Of a DNA stretch of 64,000 nucleotides, positions 55,768-64,000 are shown piece after piece (positions within the stretch are counted from its first letter, which is position 1; each line of letters starts with the position of its first letter). The DNA is taken from assembly GCA_039621445.1 (NCBI GenBank), contig CP154955.1, forward strand, positions 8,730,241 to 8,794,240, given 5' to 3'. Source of the stretch: Euglena gracilis. Lineage: Eukaryota > Euglenida > Euglenophyceae > Euglenales. The notes below the pieces were generated by a model. The model had not been told where the DNA came from. It worked only from the letters and a program-made list of their open reading frames with translations, and searched no databases. The translations under genes and the position numbers were made by a program.

Positions 55768-58700
55768 GTTGGAGTGACTCTGCACAGGCTCTTCACACGA
55801 GCTTCTTTCTGTGGTTTTTTTTTCTTCAAGGATGGTTCTAAACGCTCTGCTCCACCAATGCAGTGAATTCTCATTTCACTTCAACATTTCATTTTGCCAG
55901 CTTAAGTCCCAGAAATGCTAATCCGTCTTGGAAGAATTTCATTAGCCCCAAACCAGGTGTGACAGTCTGGAAATGGAAGTGAAATCACGCGCTCCATGTG
56001 GGGCTTTGCCCACTCCCCACTGTACTGGTTACAAAGCCACAAAGAAGAAAACTCAAAAGAACTGACAAGGGTCGAGGTTATTTTAATATTCAATATTCAA
56101 TATTTGATATTTCATTTAGCAGGGCTTTAAAAAGTTTTTTTTTTGAAAAACTCAGACCCCCCCGCCCAAAACCCCCCACAGCACAGGAGAGGCCTGAAGC
56201 CGACTCAGCTCGTCACCGCTGCACTGGAGGGGTTGGTTGTCCCGCGGTGGGCGCTGCTGTGTCCGTGGTGCAGTCAGAGCGCGGTCGAGGTGCGGGCCCT
56301 GTCCGCCGGCCAGGGGCCGCCTTTGGCCGGCTGAACAGCTCAGTCCAGGTTAGCTGCCCTGCGCTTCTCTGCGTGCAGCTCGAGGCCCCTGGGCTGCACT
56401 GGAGTGCCTGACTCGAGTGTAGCCACTCGAGTTGGCACGAGTGGCTGGCTCGTGCCCCCCAGCACGAGCCTGGCACCGGCATGTGGAAATTTGGTATGTT
56501 GCTCCTCCAGCTGAATGCAGTGCTGCAGGTTGTTTGATGGGCCACTGAATCTTTCGCTTCCGTTTTGGAATTAGTTGAAGAGTACCCCTGCACTACCGCT
56601 CCCTGGGAGGGGGGTGCTGATTGCATACAAAAAACTTCGTGCACTGTGTGGAAAATTTCTGCCAATGAGCCGGTCCCCTCCCAGGCGAGGGGTATTAAGT
56701 GAGAGATTTTATGTTTTTTTGCGTAGATATTTTTGTACCGGGTTTTCAACGGCAGGCCCTGAAAACGCAATGCTTGTTCCATTTTGTCAGCTCCAAACTT
56801 TTTTTCTGGCGGTTTGCACTGGACCTCTGGTAACAGGCACTCACTTTTCCCAAAAAATGCCAAAAATGGCACCTTTTCAGAAATTTTCGGCACCAAAGGC
56901 GCCAAAAAGTATATCCCCCCTGGGGGGGGGCTCGGCCGACCCACCCACTCTACCCCCCCCCCCAAGATCCCAATGGGTTCAAGACTAAAAAAAAAAAACC
57001 CTGTTTCAGGTCTGGTGGGGTTTTATTAAAACTTCGGACTGGTCTTTTTTTTTTTAAATGAACCGTGGAGACAATTTCGATAACGAGCCAAATATTTCAA
57101 CGACACATTCAGACAAACATAAAAAAGAAAAGAAAAATATATTGCTCCACAACAGGGGCCATTGGCATTATTGCATCTTGTCACTTGGCAGGGGGAAATC
57201 AGGAAGCCGCAGGCGAACCTTGATGCGCTGCTTCACCTTGAAAACATTCCACCATTCACGTCACTTCACTGAAAAGAAACGACGTTTAATTTTTTGGTGT
57301 CGTCCCATCCTACCCAGCCTGTGCATCGGCAAGTCTCCAGGTTCAATTTTTGCTTGGACCCCCTCCCACGGAGGGTCATTAATTACAGCCTTATTGGAAA
57401 TGAATGGCCCAGAAAGTGTCCAAATGGTCTTTCTGGCCGATTTTGGGGGCAGAAATTTTGCGCCGGGCTGGAAGTCGGTCACCTGGACCGCGCCACTGTG
57501 CTCCCCTGCTGGACCGGGGGGGTTATCATATTGACCCCTGCGTGGGACCCACCCCGGGGCGAGGGTGTTTGGCTAGTTGTTGTTTTTTTCCCTAGTGGCT
57601 GGTCAGCAAATGGCTGGTCAGCCCCCGGGTCCTTATGCAAAAGCTTGGGAGGAAGGGTCGGTGGGTGGGCCCCCAGATCCCCTCCCCCAGTCATTAAAAA
57701 ACGTTGATGTGTTCCATATTTCCATGTATAATAAATGTTTACGCAAATATAAGTATTTACGCATATTTAATTAATGTTTACGTACTTTTTAATTAATGTT
57801 TACGTATATTTAAGTATTTTACATATATTTAATTAATGTTTATGTATATTTTAATATTACGCATATTTAATTCATGTTTACGTATGTTTAAATATTTACA
57901 TATATTTAATTAACTATTACATATATTTAATATTTACATCTTTTACAAATATTTACATCTCTACATGTTCGTATGCTTCCGTACGTACACACACACGCAC
58001 ACACGGCCCGGCGGCCCGTGCCTCCCCGTCCCTGCCCAGACGACGTGCTTCCTGTGCCAGGTCACGTTCGAGGCGGACCTGGCCACCAACGTCGTGGTCA
58101 CGTTCCAGATGCACCCGCCCTGGCCCTGCCTACGCCATCGTTGGGGGGGGGGCAATTGTCGGTCGGCCGCCCTCTCACAATTCGCCATTTGGACTTTGCC
58201 TTCTTTTGAAAAATGGAAGGTTTCCCACAAGCACCATCCACATTCTCGTCTCGCACGGGTGGGGGGGGTTTCCGCTGGACCCACGCACCGACCTCAAGTA
58301 AGGGAGGGGCTACCCTCTCTTGATATGGTCCACTTCATTTTCAAGCGCTTCAAGAAAAAAGTTAGAAAATTGAGCAATCCCAAGGCTCTTCAGCTAATCA
58401 CGACTCGGTTTTGGGCAGCGCGAACAGCCGACAGAGGCCTCATTGCATTTTAATGATGCCCTTGTCCTTTGTGTCTTGTCCCCACTTCAGACCAGCCGTC
58501 CAGGTTGTCCGCGGGTGGTTTGCACGCAGCCTGTGCAGCTGTCTGGTTGGCTGAGAACCACACGCGAACCCCGGCGCACGCCCACGGACTTCCTTCGGTC
58601 ACACAGGCCCCGCCGGCGAAGGTCCACACCGTGCCCATCCAGAACCTCCCCTGCCCCCTGCCGCCGCCCATGCAGCAGCGCTACCTGTGCGAGGCCGGGG

Positions 58701-61700
58701 GGGCTTTCCCACCCCTAGGCTTTCCCCCACCCATCACCCGGCCTGTCGTTGAGCCAGGGCCTCACCCTCGGCCCCAATTGTTTCATTCAACCCTGTGCGA
58801 CCACCCCGGGTGGGTTTTCGAGAGTACCTACCCCCCCCCCCCTGGGAAACTGTCATGCCCGAGAACCTGTCAGGGTCCCGCCCGGGAAACTGTCAGGGTC
58901 CCCGGTACTGGCCAACCTGTCAGTATAGGAAGTTGGCAGGGTCCCCGGTACTGGCCAACCTGTCAGGTGACAGTTTCCCGGGGGGGGGTAGGTGGGTGGA
59001 TGGGCTTGGGGTGCTGGACCCCCCCCCCCCTAGGTGCCCCCAGGAGTTTTGGCTGGTGAATGTGTGTGTTAACCCCCCAATTGGAATTGCAATTGGGTCC
59101 AGCTGCTGGACATGGGTTCAAAAAGGCCAATGCCAAACCTCCAAAACAGCGAGTTTCAATTTTTTTTTGATTTCTGCCATGCAGAAATTCCTGAGATTCT
59201 CCCAAAAATGCATAAGAAGTCGACGTCCAACATGGGGGTAGTGTTTCCCCGAGCACAGCATCTCTTTACGGTTTTGTAGACCCCCCAGGGCTGCTGCAGC
59301 CAGCCCCGATTTTGGCTCAGTCCAGCTGCAGCAGCACCCCCCCCCCCGGACGGGGAGCAGGGATTTTTTTAAGTTTGGACCCCCGGGGGGGGGGGGAGGG
59401 GGGGGTAGGGTGGGTGGGTCCGCCGGACCCCCTCCCCCCCCGGAGGGGGGTCCCCAGGGTTCGATATAAGGAGGGCGTACATGGTTTAGGTGGGGGGGGG
59501 TGTCCCCCCCCACCCCCCCCCCCTCCTGGCCCGCAGGGGGGGGTCCGGACCACCCCCCCCCCCACCTGCAAGGGGGGTCCGGACCGACCCTCGGGGGCAA
59601 AAATTGACCCCCCCCAAAAAGGGTCAATTTTTTCCTCCGGCGCTTTGCGCCGAAAATTTTTTGCATTTTTGGCACATTTTTGCCCAAAAAGTGCCCAAAA
59701 TGGCACTTTTGGTCGTTTTGGGGGGTCAAAAATTTTCGGCCCGGCGCTTCGCGCCGGGCCGAAAATTCGGCCACCCTGACTGCGCACCTGTTTAGGTGGG
59801 GGGGGTGTCCCCCCCCCCCCCCCCCCCCTCCTGGCCCGCAGGGGGGGGTCCGGACCACCCCCCCCCCCCCCACCTGTCCTTATATCGAACCCTGGGGGTC
59901 CCCCCGGAGGGGGGTGGGATATACTTTTCGGCGCCGCAGGCGCCGAAAAAATTCTATTTTAGCACTTTTCGCGATTTTTCGGCCTTTTTTTGTGGGTCCC
60001 CCGGACCCCCTTCCCCCCCCCCCCCCCCCCGGGGGCCCCCCCAAGTGGGGGGGGGGGGGGGGGGCCCGCCCCCTCCCCCCCCGGTCTTAAAAAAAACCCC
60101 TGACGGGGAGCCTCAAGCCCTGCTAGCCAGCCCCTTTTTGGGCTGGACCCTGCATTCTTGGAAATGTGTTCAAAAATGGCCAAAAATGGTGTTTTTGGGG
60201 GGGGTTATCAGATGCTCATTTTTTCAAAATTGTGTTTTGCAGGTAAATTTTTGGGCAATTGTCTGATTTTGGTCCAGCCCGGCCCAGCTCAGGTCCAGGA
60301 GGTCCAGCTCAGCTCAGGTCCAGACCTCCCCCCCCCCCCAAGCAAGCCAGCCCAAATTGATAGCCAGCCCAAATTGATAGCCCAAGCCCAGCAACCCGCC
60401 TGGGTGCTTAAAGAGATGTATCATCCGGAATAGTATTATATAACAGTATACAGTATCACAGGTATATGTATTATACAATGCAGTCCCGTGTCCCCCCCCC
60501 CTAATTGCAATTGAACCCCCTGGAGCCCGGAGGGGTGTCGTTCTGGGGGGGATGTCGATATTGTGAGGTAATGCTGGGAGGGTGGGTTGGTGGGGTTTCA
60601 TAAAAAAAAACAAGTGGATGGGTGGGTGTGGGAGTTCGGGGAAGAATCCCCGTGTGGCCACCGAGTGAATTTACGACCGTAACCCTTTGAGGGGGGGGGG
60701 ACTCCAGCAAGCCAGCAGCCTTTTTCTTCCAACCCTGGACACCCCCCACCCCATCCAAAGGTTGGCTGGAAAGGGGCTCATCTTTTTCTTTGAATGTGCC
60801 GAAATGGCCGAAATTGCCGAAGACGTGTTAGAAATGGGCCGCCTAGCTCCATTTTTTCCTGTTTCCTTTTTTTTGCAATGTTGGTATCCCAGGTTGGGAC
60901 CCGATAGGAAAGGGGGGGGGGGTTGGTCAGCGCAGCTTTTTTTCCATCGAGCCCAAGTTTTCCAGCCTCCTCCTCGTGGGTGCCCCACTGGGTCGTGACG
61001 CCACGCCTTGATTTGAACCCTATGCCACCCACTTCGTGGGCTGCGGCACTTGAACTCCCACCCCTCCTCAACCGCAAGCCAAAAAATCGGCAGTGGTTTT
61101 TGATTTGGGGTTTAATTTTTGAGTTCGACATTGATTACACATTTAGCCCCCTCTGGGCTTCCCATATCTCCCCGCCTAGAGGTTCCCCTGACGCCAGTAC
61201 TGGTGGGCCCCATGGTGGGGTGCGTGTATGACGTCTCCCTGAAGCTCGTCGCCGGGGAGTACGTGCTGTGCTGCCCGCTGTCAGGGCGGACCGCCGTTCT
61301 GTCCGGGCTGCCCCCGACGTGCCATGTGGCAGGCCGCAGGCCCCCTCGATGCTGGTGGGTGATGCTGTGGGGTTTTGCCACGATGCTTTCTGCAACAAAC
61401 CAGCACGACCAATGCGGCTGATTGGTGTGTGCGCCTATCCATTTTGCACTCAACAACGGCCGGAAAAAGCAGCTTTTGGGTCTGTGGGGTGCAGTTTGCT
61501 ACCATTCTCCGTCATACCACCTCACGCGATGAACACTGTCGCTCGCTGTGCATGATGCCTTCGGCGCCTTTCTGTGCGTCCGTGTGTCTGTGGCCGCCCG
61601 TCCCGGAAAGTTCGGGAGGAGGGGGACCACGACGGCGAGGATGTGGTCCCCTTCACACACCCAATGACGCCGGGGGTGTTCCAGCCCGAGTCCGCCGAAG

Positions 61701-62683
61701 TACGGGCCGGCGCAGTGCGCATCCCCCAGGCCGTGTGTTGCCGGGAGACGGGCACAGAATCCAGGGGGGATTGATACCTGCAATTTCCCCGCAATTGGCA
61801 AAATTCCCGAAATTTTTCTCCAATTTTTCCGCAGGCCTCCAATACCAATTGTCCCCCTTCCAGGAGTCGATTTCTCCGCCATGGTCTTTCGCCCCATGTA
61901 GCATGGAGACTTCTGGGAGAGATCGCTGAGGCGCAGGTAAATCCGCGGAGTGGGTCTCTTGGACCGCGCCTCTGTTTCAGCCGTTCAGGGACATCTGGAC
62001 CAGCAGGACAAAGGTCTGCCCTGTGTCGGATGGGCCAATGCTGTCCAGGAACCCCCAAAAACCCATGGGTGGTGGGCGGGGTCGACCTCTGGTGGGTGGG
62101 GAGGGGAATCTGCCCCCCACCTCTTCCCTTCTTGGGCAAGGTTCTCTTGAGGCCTTCAGCACCAAACAGAGATTTTTTCGTGACCTGGGGGGGGGTAGGT
62201 GGGTCCCAGCCGAGCCCCCCCCCCCCCCCTGGAAGGGGGTGGGGGATCAGGCCGAGTGGGTACCCCTGAAAGAGGGGTTTTCGTCCAATTTCGGCGTGAA
62301 GCCCCGAATTTTTTTGGACCCCAAAATCGACCCCCAAAAAGTGGGTCCTTCCGAGCCCCCCCCCCCCAGGGTGGGTGGGTCCGGACCCTCCTGGGTTCTT
62401 AAAAACCTCTGGCACCAAAGGAATTTTTCCTTGTGCAATGCTGTGGTACCTGCCAAGGGGGAGTCCCCCCCCCCCACGCCTTCTCATACAGGGATGGGTT
62501 GTTTTGGTCGCACCCGTCTTTGAACCAGTTGTATCGCCAGCCTCAGCTCGAGACCCCTCCTCCGGGGGGAGGGGGCACCAACGGCCTGACCCTGCCATCA
62601 CCAACCGGCTGCCCGCCACCCTGACACGGGTGTTTCTCTTCCCAGCCGGAGAGTCTCATGCCCCGCAACAGGCAGGCACGCAG
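55657..62683 (+). CDS. DUF5939-like protein, probably a nucleotide-cyclase relative (multi-exon, 3' part not found)
   Basis: Exons at 55657-55767, 56199-56279, about 58040-58136, about 58607-58700, about 61180-61330, about 61595-61755, about 61835-61936, 61981-62013 and 62646-62683 follow the order of DUF5939: NPYVVACFLDEE + LVTAALEGLVVPRWALLCPWC (the ...G...W.LLCP.C motif), then CFLCQVTFEADLATNVVVTF + HP (C..C...F.AD...V.VTF..HP), then VGPMVGCVYDVSLKLVAGEY, PESAEVRAGAVRI, and finally PFRDIWTS (the FRdlF motif that ends the domain). In known proteins this region precedes an adenylate/guanylate cyclase catalytic domain. No catalytic domain is seen before the window end, so the function is only suggested. 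Several exon ends are approximate. Mobile repeats fill the introns, especially 58.8-61.1 kb. Confidence 0.55.
56199..56279 (+). CDS. DUF5939-like gene exon (LLCPWC zinc half)
   Basis: Acceptor CCGACTCAG. Reads LVTAALEGLVVPRWALLCPW then CSQSAVE before GAG|GTGCGG. CPWC is the first Cys pair of a predicted zinc site. Confidence 0.55.
57715..57960. repeat. AT-rich degenerate tandem repeat (TTTACGTATATTTAA)n
   Basis: Alternating TTTACGTATA, TTTAATTAATG and AAGTATTTAC words with a period of about 30-40 bases. It lies in an intron of the DUF5939-like gene. Confidence 0.65.
58040..58136 (+). CDS. DUF5939-like gene exon (CFLC zinc half and VTF..HP)
   Basis: Acceptor CGTCCCTGCCCAG. Reads TTCFLCQVTFEADLATNVVV then TFQMHPPWP. 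The second Cys pair and the FEADL...VVVTFxxHP string are the best match to the domain. The donor is not resolved (GT at 58140 would give phase 1). Confidence 0.6.
58607..58700 (+). CDS. Probable exon of the DUF5939-like gene
   Basis: Acceptor TTCGGTCACACAG. Reads APPAKVHTVPIQNLPCPLPP then PMQQRYLCEAGG. GC-rich codon use is like the neighbouring exons. The position fits the CxGGP-like part after the HP motif. The 3' end is uncertain. Confidence 0.45.
59449..59900. mobile_element. Complete 452-bp TIR element of the GATATAAGG family
   Basis: Left end CCCCAGGGTTCGATATAAGG; the right end is inverted: CCTTATATCGAACCCTGGGG. The outer flank CCCCCCGGAGGGGGGT is present on both sides and could be the target duplication. 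Inside are inverted halves: GTCCGGACC blocks, CCGGCGCTTTGCGCC and CCCGGCGCTTCGCGCCGGG hairpins, and AAAAAGTGCCCAAAATGGCA. Partial copies occur at 5113, 19130 and 40195. It lies in an intron of the DUF5939-like gene. Confidence 0.65.
60660..60780. repeat. Fragment of the intron-forming TIR element family
   Basis: CAGCAAGCCAGCAGCCTTTT and CAAAGGTTGGCTGGAAAGGG match the centre of the 38114-38586 element. Ends not resolved. Confidence 0.4.
61180..61330 (+). CDS. Exon of the DUF5939-like gene (beta-rich part)
   Basis: Acceptor CCCCGCCTAG (61179) or GACGCCAG (61195). Reads VPLTPVLVGPMVGCVYDVSL, KLVAGEYVLCCPLSGRTAVL and SGLPPTC. The L.L.aGeY.L...L pattern fits the beta-strand part of DUF5939. Donor uncertain. 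Confidence 0.55.
61595..61755 (+). CDS. Exon of the DUF5939-like gene
   Basis: Reads REEGDHDGEDVVPFTHPMTP then GVFQPESAEVRAGAVRIPQA. GC-rich coding text with the expected P..v.l..G.vr. pattern. Boundaries approximate. Confidence 0.45.
61835..61936 (+). CDS. Exon of the DUF5939-like gene
   Basis: Open frame ending RFLRHGLSPHVAWRLLGEIA then EAQ and CAG|GTAAAT. Acceptor TTTTTCCGCAG (61834) or CCTTCCAG (61863). A 44-base GT-AG intron separates it from the next exon. Confidence 0.5.
61981..62013 (+). CDS. 33-base micro-exon of the DUF5939-like gene (FRDIW motif)
   Basis: Acceptor CCTCTGTTTCAG, sequence PFRDIWTSRTK, donor ACAAAG|GTCTGC. PFRDIW corresponds to the FRdlF motif at the end of DUF5939. 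Confidence 0.5.
62185..62410. repeat. Interspersed repeat shared with 44825-45015
   Basis: Shares CCTGGAAGGGGGTGGGGGAT, GAGTGGGTACCCC, TTTCGGCGTGAAGCCCCGAA and a C-run end with 44825-45015. No coding. Confidence 0.45.
62646..62683 (+). CDS. Possible exon of the DUF5939-like gene
   Basis: Acceptor GTTTCTCTTCCCAG, sequence PESLMPRNRQAR, donor CGCAG|GTTTGG. It joins the 61981-62013 exon in phase 0. No domain signature, so less certain. Confidence 0.35.
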
Positions 62684-64000
62684 GTTTGGGCAGATTGTGA
62701 CGAAAGGCTGGGGGTGGAGCCCTACTAACCCCATAGTTGGCTCTATGTCAATACCACGTGAGCTTTGAAGCCTGCTTGGTATGCTTCCGGACAATTTTAC
62801 AATCATTTTGCCCAGTTCGATTTTTGATGCAAAATATTAGCGCATCATTATTGTCACCATTTGAACCAACGTTGTCAAATTCATTCACAAAATGGGTAAT
62901 TTTTGGTTTCTTCTGGTTTCACGCCAGTGGCGCGAGGGGGTGTTTTTTTTTTGTCGCCAAGCCAAACTCCCCCAGGGGGGTGTAGCTGATTTTTTTTTTG
63001 AAAGTGGAAAGTAACTCCCTTCCCGGGGACAGTAAGCAGGGGGGGAATATGCAACTTGCATAATTTGCATTTTTTTGCATAATCAGGTTTTTCCGAAATT
63101 TGCATTTTTTTGCATTTTTTTTGCATAAAATATTTTGCCCTGGAAATTTTTTTTGTAATTGGTCGCCATATGTTTGCATTTTTTTTTTGCATTTTTTGCA
63201 TTTTTTTGCATGAAATATTTTGCCTGGGAAATTTTTTTTGTAGTTGGTCGCGATATGTCATGGTTTGTCTCTGGTCCCTCTCCAGTTGCCTGGGGTCTGT
63301 GGAGTCTCCGTGCTTGCCATTGTCTTCCAGGAGGTCTTCTTTGTGAATCATTGACAGGTACAGTGGCATTGTCACATGTTTACGGATTTTAGGCAGCAAA
63401 ACTCTGATACATTCCAGCCTTTTTCTCAGGGGTTTTATGCAAGTTGCATTTTTTTTGCATTTTTTTGCATTTTTTTGCATTTTTTTGCATTTTTTTGACT
63501 TGCATAATTTGAAGGGCCAAGTTGCATCCCCCCCCCCCTGCAGTAATGGTGTGGTCAGGACCACCCACCACTCCTTCCGGCTGGGGGAGGGGGGTTCTGG
63601 ACCCCCAGAACCCACTTTTTCTTTCCCAACGCTTCTCGCTCAAAAGCACGTTTTGTCAGTTTATCAAAAGAAAAGAACCCAAAACATGATTTTGGACATT
63701 GTTTGGAGCCTTTCCCCAATTTTGTTTCTGGTGCTTTACGCTGGGTCTTTCCCATACCATTAACACCTGTCCCACCCCACCCCCCGGGGGGGGGGTGACT
63801 GACTTGTTTTTTGGCCAAGAACCCCCCCCCCCCGGGGTGGGGTAGGCCCGAAAATGAAAAAGTGACTGGCCTAGCGCCGGAATTTTTTTGATTTTTTTGA
63901 AACTTTTTGGCAAATGTCCAGTGCCTCCTCCTCGTCATTCAAGAGTGGCGGATCCCCCCTGGGGGGATAGAGTGACTGACTGGTTTTTTCAGAGTGGAAA
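62684..64000. other. No exon recognised; T-run/TTTTTTGCA repeats and G-run repeats
   Basis: TTTTTTTGCAT words are repeated at 63060-63130, 63170-63215 and 63436-63500. The end (63745-64000) holds repeats with GTGACTGACT and CCCCGGGGG blocks, which also occur inverted near 2620-2660, 2925-2960, 3990-4010 and 5025-5045. The cyclase catalytic domain expected downstream was not found. Confidence 0.4.

Overview
This is a repeat-rich nuclear window from a eukaryote with a large genome, most likely a protist. Three protein-coding genes can be recognised, and each is cut into very small exons (about 25 to 120 bases) by introns of 44 bases to 16 kb. The DNA between exons is crowded with C-runs and G-runs, minisatellites, long perfect hairpins and short elements with terminal inverted repeats (TIRs). 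Almost every long open frame is a by-product of repeats. An interstitial (CCCTAA)n tract near 36 kb implies TTAGGG-type telomeres. One clearly non-canonical intron bounded by inverted repeats, together with that telomere type, would fit a euglenozoan such as a diplonemid, but this placement is inference only; other large-genome protists are possible.

Layout. 2.2-20.9 kb, minus strand: V-ATPase proteolipid subunit c in four recognisable exons (N-terminus not found). Its second intron is 16.2 kb and holds a 4-kb 35-bp minisatellite plus several other satellites. 20.9-31.5 kb: mobile-element territory, with a 5'-truncated non-LTR retrotransposon (restriction-like endonuclease type) broken by a hAT element with clean target duplications, nested TIR elements and AT-rich microsatellites. 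31.5-36.2 kb: a decayed tyrosine-recombinase gene with an internal inverted segment, a PHD-finger ORF, 32-33-bp repeat arrays, large hairpins and the telomere-like tract. 37.98-50.91 kb, plus strand: a complete class I methyltransferase of the EEF1AKMT4/METTL13 type, rebuilt from six exons into 192 codons plus stop. Its introns carry a mariner-like element, a second hairpin/array element, a tRNA-like sequence and a 1.28-kb TIR element with a second tyrosine-recombinase relic. 52.6-53.9 kb: microsatellites. 53.9-62.7 kb, plus strand: exons of a protein with a DUF5939-like region, the domain usually found ahead of adenylate/guanylate cyclase domains; the catalytic domain is not in the window.

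The three genes are unrelated housekeeping or signalling functions and show no operon logic. The coherent biology is in the mobile DNA. There are hairpin-plus-array elements linked to tyrosine recombinases and many short elements that begin in a C-run and end in a G-run. One TIR element sits exactly between two codons of the methyltransferase and must be removed as a non-GT-AG intron.
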